DNA of 47,078 bases from Candidatus Woesearchaeota archaeon (GTDB taxonomy: Archaea; Nanobdellota; Nanobdellia; Woesearchaeales; GW2011-AR9), in the NCBI GenBank assembly GCA_018302605.1, contig JAGVZN010000015.1, positions 1 through 47,078 of the forward strand. Direction: 5' to 3'. Position 1 is the stretch's first letter. Each line of letters starts with the position of its first letter. Made by a program: the position numbers and the translations under genes. The notes beneath the pieces were generated by a model, which did no database searches, was not told the DNA's origin, and worked only from the letters and a program-made list of their open reading frames with translations. This document shows, piece after piece, positions 40,468 through 47,078 of the stretch.

Positions 40468-41564
40468 CGGCGGCCATCTTTCTCATGAAAACATATCCTC
40501 ACCTCTATGGACAAATCTGTTCTCGAGAAAATTTAGAACTTGCTTTTCGAAGAGCGCGAAAAAGAAGAAGTCGGAAACAATACGTGATTGATTTTGAGAA
40601 AGACTTAATGGGAAATCTGCAGCTGTTGCAAACGGAACTTCTTTTCCATTCTTACTGTCCACGCCCATTGCAATCGTTCATTCTTCGCGACCCAAAGACA
40701 CGGAAGATCAGCAAGTCTAACTTTAGAGATAGAATAGTACATCATGCTCTCTGTAATGTTATTGGCCCTCTATTGGAGAAGAAATTTATTTACGATTCTT
40801 ATGCCAATAGAGTTGGTAAAGGAACATTGAATGCAATAGAGCGATTCCATTTTTTCCAAAGAAAAGTCACGAAGAATAATACTCAAAGATGCCATGTCCT
40901 GAAAGCCGACATCTATCACTATTTCGAAACTGTTGATCATACTATTTTAATTCATCTTCTTTCACGAGAAATAACCGATCAACGCGTTCTCTGGCTTGTC
41001 AGAATTATTCTCCAAAATTATACTACTTCGGAAATCGGAAAAGGTATGCCCTTAGGAAATCTCACGTCACAGTTTTTTGCCAATGTGTACCTTAACGAAC
41101 TAGATCAATTTGTGAAACAGCAATTGCATGTAAAGTATTATCTTCGATATGTTGATGATTTTGTGATTTTTGAACGGTCAGCGAAGAAATTGGAAGATTA
41201 TGAAGCAAAGATTGATCTCTTTCTAAAAGATAATCTTGGCCTGCAATTACATCCAGATAAAACAAAGATTATTGAACATCAAAAAGGAATTGGTTTCTTA
41301 GGTTTTACTCTTTTCCCACATCATAAACTTCTTAAAGCAAAGAATGTAAGACATTTTCAGAAGAGATACAACTCACTTTATAATGAGTATGTAACAGAGA
41401 AGTGCAATTACGATCGAGTATATGATTTTCTTGAAGGATGGATGGCGTATGCAAAACAAGCAAATACGTATAACCTCAGAAAGAGAATTCTGTTGAAAAT
41501 GGAAGAAAGATTCCCTCAAGACATCTCCGCAAAAGAATTCAACAGAGCTCACAAACATTTATAA
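40461..41564 (+). CDS. DGR-type reverse transcriptase
   Basis: 367 residues (or 359 from ATG 40485). RT motifs in order: SKSNFRDRIVHHALCNVI; LKADIYHYFETVDHTIL with catalytic D150; GMPLGNLTSQFFANVYLNELD, where TSQ replaces the QG of retron and group II RTs as is usual in DGRs; RYVDDFVIF with D232/D233; then HPDKTKI and GFLGF. The basic C-terminal thumb-like region (300-367) has no extra domain such as maturase or endonuclease. It copies the TR RNA with errors at adenines. It is AT-rich compared with the target gene. A TATA box for the next operon overlaps its end. Confidence 0.95.
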   Translation: MTPAAIFLMKTYPHLYGQICSRENLELAFRRARKRRSRKQYVIDFEKDLMGNLQLLQTELLFHSYCPRPLQSFILRDPKTRKISKSNFRDRIVHHALCNVIGPLLEKKFIYDSYANRVGKGTLNAIERFHFFQRKVTKNNTQRCHVLKADIYHYFETVDHTILIHLLSREITDQRVLWLVRIILQNYTTSEIGKGMPLGNLTSQFFANVYLNELDQFVKQQLHVKYYLRYVDDFVIFERSAKKLEDYEAKIDLFLKDNLGLQLHPDKTKIIEHQKGIGFLGFTLFPHHKLLKAKNVRHFQKRYNSLYNEYVTEKCNYDRVYDFLEGWMAYAKQANTYNLRKRILLKMEERFPQDISAKEFNRAHKHL

Positions 41565-41587
41565 ATAACCTATCTTCTCACGTGGCT

Positions 41588-41758
41588 ATGGAAGGAAAAT
41601 ATTGCAGTTCCTGTAAGAAAAGAATGGTCAATGACCGGGGCAGCGTGACTTTTAAATGTCCCCAATGCAGCAATCATGAATTTGTGAGATGCCGCGGCTG
41701 CCGGACGAATGCCGTAAAATATGTCTGTCCGCAATGCAATTTTATCGGGCCTAATTAG
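41588..41758 (+). CDS. Zn-ribbon RNA-binding protein (DUF1610-like), 56 aa
   Basis: 56 residues made of two back-to-back Cys4 zinc knuckles: CSSC...CPQC and CRGC...CPQC, with a basic core. This is the small archaeal zinc-ribbon protein usually encoded next to elongation factor 1-beta, as here (6 bp apart). TTTATAAATAACC about 24 bp upstream overlaps the RT gene end and gives a leaderless mRNA. Confidence 0.85.
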   Translation: MEGKYCSSCKKRMVNDRGSVTFKCPQCSNHEFVRCRGCRTNAVKYVCPQCNFIGPN

Positions 41759-41764
41759 ATTACG

Positions 41765-42043
41765 ATGGCGAAAGCAATTATCACGTTTAAACTGATGCCA
41801 GAGTCGGTTGATGTTGATCTAGTAAAGATCCGTGAGAAAGCTCTAGTGATTGCCAAAGAAGCAGGCGCCATCGGCCAGATGCAGGCAAGAGAAGACCCAA
41901 TCGCTTTCGGTCTGAAAGCAGTTCTGATTCTGGCGATGTATGAAGTCGGCAATGCTGATTTTGACGGTATCGCCACAAAGATGAGTGAGATAGAAGACGT
42001 GCAGAGCGCTGAAGTAGCGAAAATGGATCTGGCGTTGGGTTAG
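41765..42043 (+). CDS. translation elongation factor aEF-1beta
   Basis: 92 residues, the normal length of the archaeal GDP/GTP exchange factor for aEF-1alpha. It has the ferredoxin-like fold with MAKAIITFKLMPES, the catalytic region EDPIAFGLKAVLILAMYEV and the end DVQSAEVAKMDLALG. It is co-transcribed with the Zn-ribbon gene upstream. Confidence 0.95.
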   Translation: MAKAIITFKLMPESVDVDLVKIREKALVIAKEAGAIGQMQAREDPIAFGLKAVLILAMYEVGNADFDGIATKMSEIEDVQSAEVAKMDLALG

Positions 42044-42086
42044 ATTACTAACAGTTTTGGGGAAAATTTCGAAAAAGTGAATTTTG

Positions 42087-42551
42087 ATGAAACTAATCAG
42101 TCCTGCTTTTGAAGCAAATGGTGAGATCCCTAGTAAATACACATGTGATGGGAACAATATCAGCATACCGCTGACTTTTGAAAACGTACCTCCAGAGATA
42201 AAGAGTCTTGTTCTGATCATGGACGATCCGGATATTCCCAAAGTGGCGAAGAAGAATTTTAAGATTGAGGTTTGGGATCATTGGATTGTCTTTAACATTC
42301 CGCCTGATATTGCTGGATTTACGGAGGGAAAAACGCCGCCAGGAATTGTTGGGAAGAATACGCGGGGAAGTAATGCCTACGGTGGGCCTTGTCCGCCGGA
42401 TCGGGAGCACCGCTATTTCTTCAAGCTATATGCGCTTGATGTGATGCTTGATTTAGATTCTACGGCGACGAAGAAAGAAGTGGAAAAAGCAATGGAGGGG
42501 CATATTGTGGCAAAAGCAGAATTAGTAGGAAGATACGAGAGGAAGAAATGA
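42087..42551 (+). CDS. PEBP family protein (YbhB/YbcL-like)
   Basis: 154 residues from ATG 42087 (TTG 42084 is rejected). It contains the PEBP signature: [47 protein letters not shown] and [20 protein letters not shown] with the anion-binding pocket His. The prokaryotic members bind small ligands; the role is unsettled. Its last 30 bp overlap the end of the convergent msrB gene. Confidence 0.9.
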   Translation: MKLISPAFEANGEIPSKYTCDGNNISIPLTFENVPPEIKSLVLIMDDPDIPKVAKKNFKIEVWDHWIVFNIPPDIAGFTEGKTPPGIVGKNTRGSNAYGGPCPPDREHRYFFKLYALDVMLDLDSTATKKEVEKAMEGHIVAKAELVGRYERKK

Positions 42552-42971
42552 TACTTTTAATCTTTTTTTCTTAACTATTTTTTTCTTAAATCCTAACGAA
42601 ACAGAATTAATACAATAACGCAGGCCTGTTGGCTTAGGCCCATCGTCAAAAAGATGGCCGAGATGCCCGCCGCATTTCTTGCAGAGAACTTCTCTCCGCG
42701 TCATCCCTGAACGATGGTCTTCTTGTAAAATTATTTTATCTTTGAGAACATTAGAAAAACTGGGCCAGCCGCATCCAGCATCAAATTTTGTATCAGAAGA
42801 GAAAAGTTCATTACCACAAGCAGCGCAGACATACATTCCTTTTTCCGTGTTGTACAATAACTTGCCGGAGAATGGCGCTTCGGTGCCTTTCTCACGGAGG
42901 ATATGATATTGTTCAGGAGTCAGTTCCTGTTCCCCGTTGGTTCTTTCTTGTTTTGTCTTTTTTTCTTTCAT
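42522..42971 (-). CDS. msrB: peptide methionine-(R)-sulfoxide reductase MsrB
   Basis: Reduces R-methionine sulfoxide in proteins. 149 residues: [20 protein letters not shown], two CxxC zinc sites (CAAC and CKKC), [31 protein letters not shown] with the catalytic Cys in RYCIN. The final 20 residues are basic and hydrophobic beyond the usual end and overlap the PEBP gene. A short AT-rich gap separates it from the MOSC gene on the same strand. Confidence 0.95.
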   Translation of the reverse strand: MKEKKTKQERTNGEQELTPEQYHILREKGTEAPFSGKLLYNTEKGMYVCAACGNELFSSDTKFDAGCGWPSFSNVLKDKIILQEDHRSGMTRREVLCKKCGGHLGHLFDDGPKPTGLRYCINSVSLGFKKKIVKKKRLKVSFLPLVSSY

Positions 42972-42988
42972 GATTTTTTATCTGATCA

Positions 42989-43744
42989 TTAACCTACAAA
43001 CGTAAAGCGAGCAACAGTTCCACGTCCAGTATTGATTGTCGCCAGAAAATCTTTTTTCGAACGCGTCCAGACGCGATGTGGGCCAAACTCTGCATCATCA
43101 CGCGCACGATAGATAACAACTGGTTCCGGAGAATCTGTTTCCGCGCTTAATCCAACGTCAAGGACATCATATTCTTTTCCTTTATAATGACACCATTTTC
43201 CCAAAGGGAGGTCAGCATCACCTTCCAATATTCTTTCGATGGAATCACCCTGACGAACGAAACCTTGCCTAAAGACTTCTGCATAGAACCCTGTCAGACC
43301 CCATTTGGTGGAGGTATAATCACACTTCGCTACTCGCTGATCAAACATTGCTTTGATAATTCCTGCGCCATACGCGTCAGCAATAGTGGTGCAAGGTGTT
43401 CTGATTGTACTAATTCTAAGTCTCACGTCAGCACCAACTTGATATACATCACCGATACGGACGGCATGATAATCTAAGCCTTCGGTGGTGAGATTTTCTC
43501 CAAGAGCGCCGGGAAAAACAGGAAAACTACGCTTCTTCAATTCTTCTAAGCATTCTAGGGAGTAAAAGCAGACTGCTTTCTGGTGTCCACCATGTTTTCC
43601 TGGTTTTCCGCTGCTTTGAATTTTATCTATACCCCAACTCCAATCATCACCAATAACGCGCTCAAGAGAAACATACGCTTCTGGTACAGGAAGCTTAGGA
43701 ACGCCGCCGCTTCCGATGTTGATTTGATGTATTTTTCCAATCAT
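42989..43744 (-). CDS. MOSC domain protein
   Basis: 251 residues. The MOSC fold is seen in FPGALGENLTTEGLD, VGADVRLRIS, and the TIRTPCTTIADAYG segment with the conserved Cys that takes part in molybdenum-cofactor sulfur chemistry, followed by GLTGFYAEVFRQGFVRQGDS. Stand-alone MOSC proteins handle N-hydroxylated compounds or deliver sulfur. The C-terminal 60 residues are an extra beta-rich extension not typical of the family. No Moco biosynthesis genes are in the window. Confidence 0.88.
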   Translation of the reverse strand: MIGKIHQINIGSGGVPKLPVPEAYVSLERVIGDDWSWGIDKIQSSGKPGKHGGHQKAVCFYSLECLEELKKRSFPVFPGALGENLTTEGLDYHAVRIGDVYQVGADVRLRISTIRTPCTTIADAYGAGIIKAMFDQRVAKCDYTSTKWGLTGFYAEVFRQGFVRQGDSIERILEGDADLPLGKWCHYKGKEYDVLDVGLSAETDSPEPVVIYRARDDAEFGPHRVWTRSKKDFLATINTGRGTVARFTFVG

Positions 43745-43809
43745 GGTAGATTTTTAATGTTCTTAGCTAGATGAAAGATTTTATATACTTTCTTATTTGG
43801 AGGGGATAG

Positions 43810-44628
43810 GTGGCATCGATAAATTCATTTGATAATACAAAAATACATTATGTAAGCCATAAAAGCATCAAAGATACAATCATTTTTGTACATGGATGGC
43901 CACATAACCATACCGTTTGGAACAGAGAGATTAAACATTTCTCTGGGAAAGGTTGGGGCATAATTGCTTTGGATTTGAGGGGCCATGGGATGTCTGGTAA
44001 GCCCGCAACAAAATCTGCATATAAAATGGAGAATTTTGCAAGAGACATAAAAGAGCTAATAGTGAAAAATAAAGTTAAAAATCCCATCTTGGTTGGCCAC
44101 TCATTTGGGGGAATGGTCTTGTTAAAATTTGAAGAATTATTTCCATGATTAGCTAAATGTTTAATCCTCATTGATGCCACTTATGAAAATCCATTAAAAG
44201 ATTTGCCAATATTAAAATTTTTTAAACTGACTCCACTAACTAAAAATTTACTGCAACATATATTGAACAATAAACTCCTACAACAAAAGCACTTCCGGGA
44301 GATTAATTTTTCGAAATGGAAAGGCCACTCCGATTTGTTTAATTGGATCAAAGGCGCAGAAAACACTCCCCTCAATAGCCTATTGTCATCTCTTAAAGAT
44401 ATGCTTGATTTTGATGAACACAGAATCCTTACAAAAATTAATATTCCTTGTTTAATCATTGAAGGAGAAAAAGATTTTAAAACGCCAAAGGCTGTAGCAG
44501 TAAGTATGCATAACAAAATAAAGAACTCAGAATTATCTTTTATTAAAGATGCCACCCCTGACACTAATATCCAAAATGCAAGTGAGATTAATAAAATAAT
44601 TGAAAAATTTTTAGTAAAGGTAGGCTAA
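43810..44628 (+). pseudogene. alpha/beta hydrolase with in-frame TGA
   Basis: One continuous frame of 272 codons interrupted by a single TGA at 44146-44148, between LKFEELFP and LAKCLILIDATYENP. The N-terminal part has VHGWPHN (oxyanion loop), RGHGMSGKP and the nucleophile elbow VGHSFGGM. The C-terminal part has IEGEKDFKTP (acid) but where the catalytic His is expected (GH.P) it reads ATPDTNIQNAS. Missing His plus the stop favour a decaying gene over recoding; many other genes here end in TGA. The start is GTG 43810 after GGAGGGG; TTATATAC lies about 27 bp upstream. AT-rich, probably acquired. Confidence 0.75.
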
Positions 44629-44696
44629 TCCAAAAAAAACCGCCTTGCTCGGTTACACTAGGCGCCGCACTTGCTGTAGAACAAGATCAGCGACAT

Positions 44697-45803
44697 TCAT
44701 CGGTGAATTGGGAAAAATTCTTTCTTAATCTCTTCCAACGAAGCCATCGTCTTAATCCCCGTCCCCGAAAAGTGTGTTCTCACTGCTTTAATCTTTTTCA
44801 AAATATTCTCCATCCGCGGTGGATCTTTCTTCAGTTTCCGCGCAATCTCGTGAAGATCATAATAACCAATCTGGGGTATTGTTGCTTCTGTGGCGAGGAG
44901 ATCGAGAAAAGCTGTCTCTTCTGGGAAAAGATTATTTTTTGCCATTTTCCGGATGAGTTTCTGATCAGTAAGAGCGCCGATTGATAATGGTCCGGCAACA
45001 CTAAATTGCTTGCCACAGCTGCACTTCTCAGAATTATAACCAGAATTTTTGAATTGTAAACAAGAAGAACAATGTAAGAAGTATTGATGTTGTTTGACCA
45101 GCGCGTCGCATTTCTCTTTTCCTTTCGAAGCTTGGAAATAGATCCGGAAATAATGTTCTTTATGGTAAGAGAGAAGCGGCGTGAGCGCTTTGTCAAACTG
45201 AATTCCCTGAAGCTGGATTTTGCGGATAAGTATGCGCAAGCCGATCTCATGCATCAGATAGTTATGCATTGGTTCGGCCCAATACTTTCGCCGGGTGACT
45301 TGAGGATAGGTCCCCGTTAATGCTGCCGTATCCGTCGCGGTAATAGCCAAAAAACCCTCGCGGGAAAGGCGGGCGATGGCTGCGCCAAGAAAAGGATTGG
45401 GGCTGCCAAAAGGATCAAGGTCAATGTAGTCAAAACCGGCCTGATCCAGCAGGAAGCGGCTTGCTTCTTTGTTTTCAATAATGATCTTGTCCGTTTTCTT
45501 GATCTTGCTGTCTTTTAACCGTTTCGTAAAATAAGACGGGAAATTTGGTTTGAGATCGTTAACGCATAGTCGTCCGATCTTTCCCGCTGCTAACTCTTTG
45601 ATGAAACGTAATGAGCGGATGCCGGAACCGGCAAGCGGATCAGCGATCTGGAGTTCTTTAGTGTTGATCGTGTTCAGCAGAAGAATAGAGATATTTCGAT
45701 TTGAGATCATCACTGGATTATAAAAAATATCCATCTTGGCATGAACATCTTTTGAGGGGAGATCAATGGGAAGAGCGATAGAATGTTCGGTGATGATCGT
45801 CAT
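44697..45803 (-). CDS. trm1: tRNA (guanine26-N2)-dimethyltransferase Trm1
   Basis: SAM-dependent enzyme making m2,2G26 in tRNA. 368 residues: an ALPIDLPSKDVHAKMDIFYNPVM start, ADPLAGSGIRSLRFIKE (SAM loop), DYIDLDPFGSPNPFLGAAI with the DPFGSP catalytic motif, TATDTAALTGTYPQ, a zinc cluster CSSC...CSC and a C-terminal RNA-binding region. A TTTTTAAAT box about 24 bp before ATG 45803 makes the mRNA leaderless. Confidence 0.95.
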   Translation of the reverse strand: MTIITEHSIALPIDLPSKDVHAKMDIFYNPVMISNRNISILLLNTINTKELQIADPLAGSGIRSLRFIKELAAGKIGRLCVNDLKPNFPSYFTKRLKDSKIKKTDKIIIENKEASRFLLDQAGFDYIDLDPFGSPNPFLGAAIARLSREGFLAITATDTAALTGTYPQVTRRKYWAEPMHNYLMHEIGLRILIRKIQLQGIQFDKALTPLLSYHKEHYFRIYFQASKGKEKCDALVKQHQYFLHCSSCLQFKNSGYNSEKCSCGKQFSVAGPLSIGALTDQKLIRKMAKNNLFPEETAFLDLLATEATIPQIGYYDLHEIARKLKKDPPRMENILKKIKAVRTHFSGTGIKTMASLEEIKKEFFPIHR

Positions 45804-45863
45804 TGGTTATCGAACGAAGCGTGATTTAAAAATGTAATCATTCCAAAGACTAAAGACAGAAAC

Positions 45864-46934
45864 CTAATCATCACTCTCTCCAATACCGTCCATCTCCCGA
45901 TAGATTTGGATGCAGGTAATCAATAACGCCAGAATTATCGGGCCAAAAAAGAATCCTAACAGGCCAAAAAAGTGCAACCCCCCCAAGACGCTCATAAAGA
46001 CAGCATAGGTTGACATCTGGATCTTTGTGCCGATGATTTTCGGCTTGATCAGCGTTTCGATAGATGTCAGCAGGAGAACGGACGCGACGACCAGAACAAT
46101 AGCTTTGATCGGCTCTTCCTGGATGGTAAGGATGACCGCCATCGGGATCCAAACCAGAGACGGCCCGATTCCGGGAATAAATGCGAGGATGGCAATGATC
46201 AGCCCCCAGAAGAGGGGAGAAGGGATATTTAACAGATAGAAAATAAGAGAAGCGGCAATGCCCTGAAGAAAAGCAGTGGTCACATTTCCCCCGATAACTG
46301 CACGGATAGTTTCTTCCAAGCGCTGGACGATCCGGCGTTTATCTGACCGTGACAGGGGGAGAATAGAAAGGATCGTAGCTTTGATCTCATCACCCTGCCC
46401 AAGAAAGTAGAACATCGAAAAGAGCATGACCAGAAGAAAAATAATGAAAGAGACAACACCCGCGATAAACCCGGTGATTTTGTCGTAGATATAGAGCGAT
46501 GTCCACTGCAGGAACTCGTTGCTGCGTTCTTTGAATTGAAGTGAATTAACGAGGGGTGAGAACGTGCTGGCAAGTTTACAGGCAGGACGATCCGTAGTAA
46601 CATCGGAACAATTCTGCAGGTCAGTAACAAAACTGGAGACCATCTGCCCGGATTTAACATAAAGGGATTGGGCCTGTGTTGCTAGGGGAAAAGCGAGAAT
46701 GGCGATGAGTAGGAAAAGAATCAGGCAGGCGCTGAGACCGATGATTATCTGGGAAGCTATCTTTGATTTTATGACTTGGAGAAGCTTCGAATAGAAAGGC
46801 TTGACAAAATAGGCCAGAAGAGCACCGACAATGATAGCGTTGAGATACGGGCGGAACATGAAAAAAGCGAGCAATAGCAGGAGAACGAAAACAAAGAAAA
46901 ATACCCATTTCCGCTTATGCTCTTTAAAACCCAT
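45864..46934 (-). CDS. AI-2E family transporter (PerM-like)
   Basis: 356 residues with about eight membrane spans in the PF01594 pattern: an N-terminal pair (FFVFVLLLLLAFFMFRPYLNAI), a variable central extracellular part with two cysteines, the IVQRLEETIRAVIGGNVTTAFLQGIAA segment, and IPGIGPSLVWIPMAVILTIQE plus KPKIIGTKIQMSTYAVF in the conserved C-terminal half. Family members export small molecules or exchange ions; the name AI-2E does not prove autoinducer transport. TTTAAATAA about 26 bp upstream is the TATA box. Confidence 0.9.
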   Translation of the reverse strand: MGFKEHKRKWVFFFVFVLLLLLAFFMFRPYLNAIIVGALLAYFVKPFYSKLLQVIKSKIASQIIIGLSACLILFLLIAILAFPLATQAQSLYVKSGQMVSSFVTDLQNCSDVTTDRPACKLASTFSPLVNSLQFKERSNEFLQWTSLYIYDKITGFIAGVVSFIIFLLVMLFSMFYFLGQGDEIKATILSILPLSRSDKRRIVQRLEETIRAVIGGNVTTAFLQGIAASLIFYLLNIPSPLFWGLIIAILAFIPGIGPSLVWIPMAVILTIQEEPIKAIVLVVASVLLLTSIETLIKPKIIGTKIQMSTYAVFMSVLGGLHFFGLLGFFFGPIILALLITCIQIYREMDGIGESDD

Positions 46935-46966
46935 CTCTTGGATAAATGAGCAGGATTATTTAAAGG

Positions 46967-47078
46967 TTACTTCTGATTGAGAGGCAGGCTTGCCGCAATC
47001 TGTCCAACGATCTGGGAGGCGACAGAACTGCCATACATCCCACAGATGGTTAAATCTTGATTCTCAAGATAGGCAAAG
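46967..47078 (-). CDS. C-terminus of probable PfkB-family carbohydrate kinase (partial)
   Basis: Thirty-six complete codons before TAA 46967-46969, running in from the right edge. FAYLENQDLTICGMYGSSVASQIVGQIAASLPL resembles the last helices of PfkB-type sugar or nucleoside kinases, where GN..AS.iV..iGa follows the active site. The catalytic part is outside the window, so the call is weak. Confidence 0.4.
   Translation of the reverse strand, partial: FAYLENQDLTICGMYGSSVASQIVGQIAASLPLNQK

Noticed and set aside
43810-44628. Selenocysteine or recoded TGA in the alpha/beta hydrolase
   Set aside because: No known hydrolase of this type uses a special residue there, TGA ends many genes in the window, and the catalytic His is also lost.

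Overview
The window comes from an archaeon, most likely a DPANN member of the Woesearchaeota/Pacearchaeota type (lineage is inference). Archaeal markers are ABCE1/Rli1, archaeal-type AspRS and GluRS, aEF-1beta next to a Zn-ribbon protein, Trm1, RtcA, a geranylgeranyl-reductase-family flavoprotein, intron-containing tRNAs with bulge-helix-bulge splice sites, and many TATA boxes about 25-28 bp upstream of start codons (leaderless genes). Bacterial-looking items are Lgt, MsrB, a malic enzyme and several AT-rich cassettes.

Layout. 1-820: an IS1-type transposase running off the left edge, inserted into a yjjX-like gene that follows a small leaderless gene. 924-2996: a membrane-tethered HTH regulator, a small Cys-rich membrane protein, a SIMPL protein and a membrane protein. 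3001-8402: AspRS, a 117-bp MITE with perfect ends and a 9-bp target duplication, glutamate dehydrogenase, malic enzyme and a membrane-anchored cupredoxin-like protein. 8692-11606: an AT-rich two-gene cassette (LMW phosphatase plus a PEP-synthase-like protein with reversed domain order). 11742-17949: nucleotidyltransferase, YjdF-like protein, GluRS, three unknown genes, a second MITE and PurA. 18075-26917: HicB-like protein, PRC barrel, Lgt, ABCE1, a third MITE, tRNA-Thr(CGT) with intron, a D-2-hydroxyacid dehydrogenase and small enzymes. 26961-33679: GG-reductase-like flavoprotein and a cell-surface block (S-layer-like protein, giant Ig/cadherin-like protein, and a secreted protein with an outer-membrane-like beta-barrel tail). 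33889-38203: amino-acid permease, small phosphatase, tRNA-Trp with two introns, RtcA, a RelE/DUF2683 toxin-antitoxin pair and a conserved unknown.

38271-41564 is the highlight: a complete diversity-generating retroelement (DGR). A coiled-coil gene is coupled (ATGA) to a target gene whose last 30 codons are the variable repeat. A structured spacer without a recognisable avd gene follows, then the template repeat and a DGR-type reverse transcriptase. VR and TR align over 90 bp with 15 differences, every one at a template adenine and none at the 65 other positions.

41588-47078 returns to housekeeping: Zn-ribbon/aEF-1beta, PEBP, MsrB, MOSC, a decayed alpha/beta hydrolase, Trm1, an AI-2E-type transporter and the C-terminus of a probable PfkB-type kinase. 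Other items of interest are the doubly interrupted tRNA-Trp, three MITE families with target-site duplications, and paired hairpins between convergent genes. All family calls were made by eye; no database search was run.
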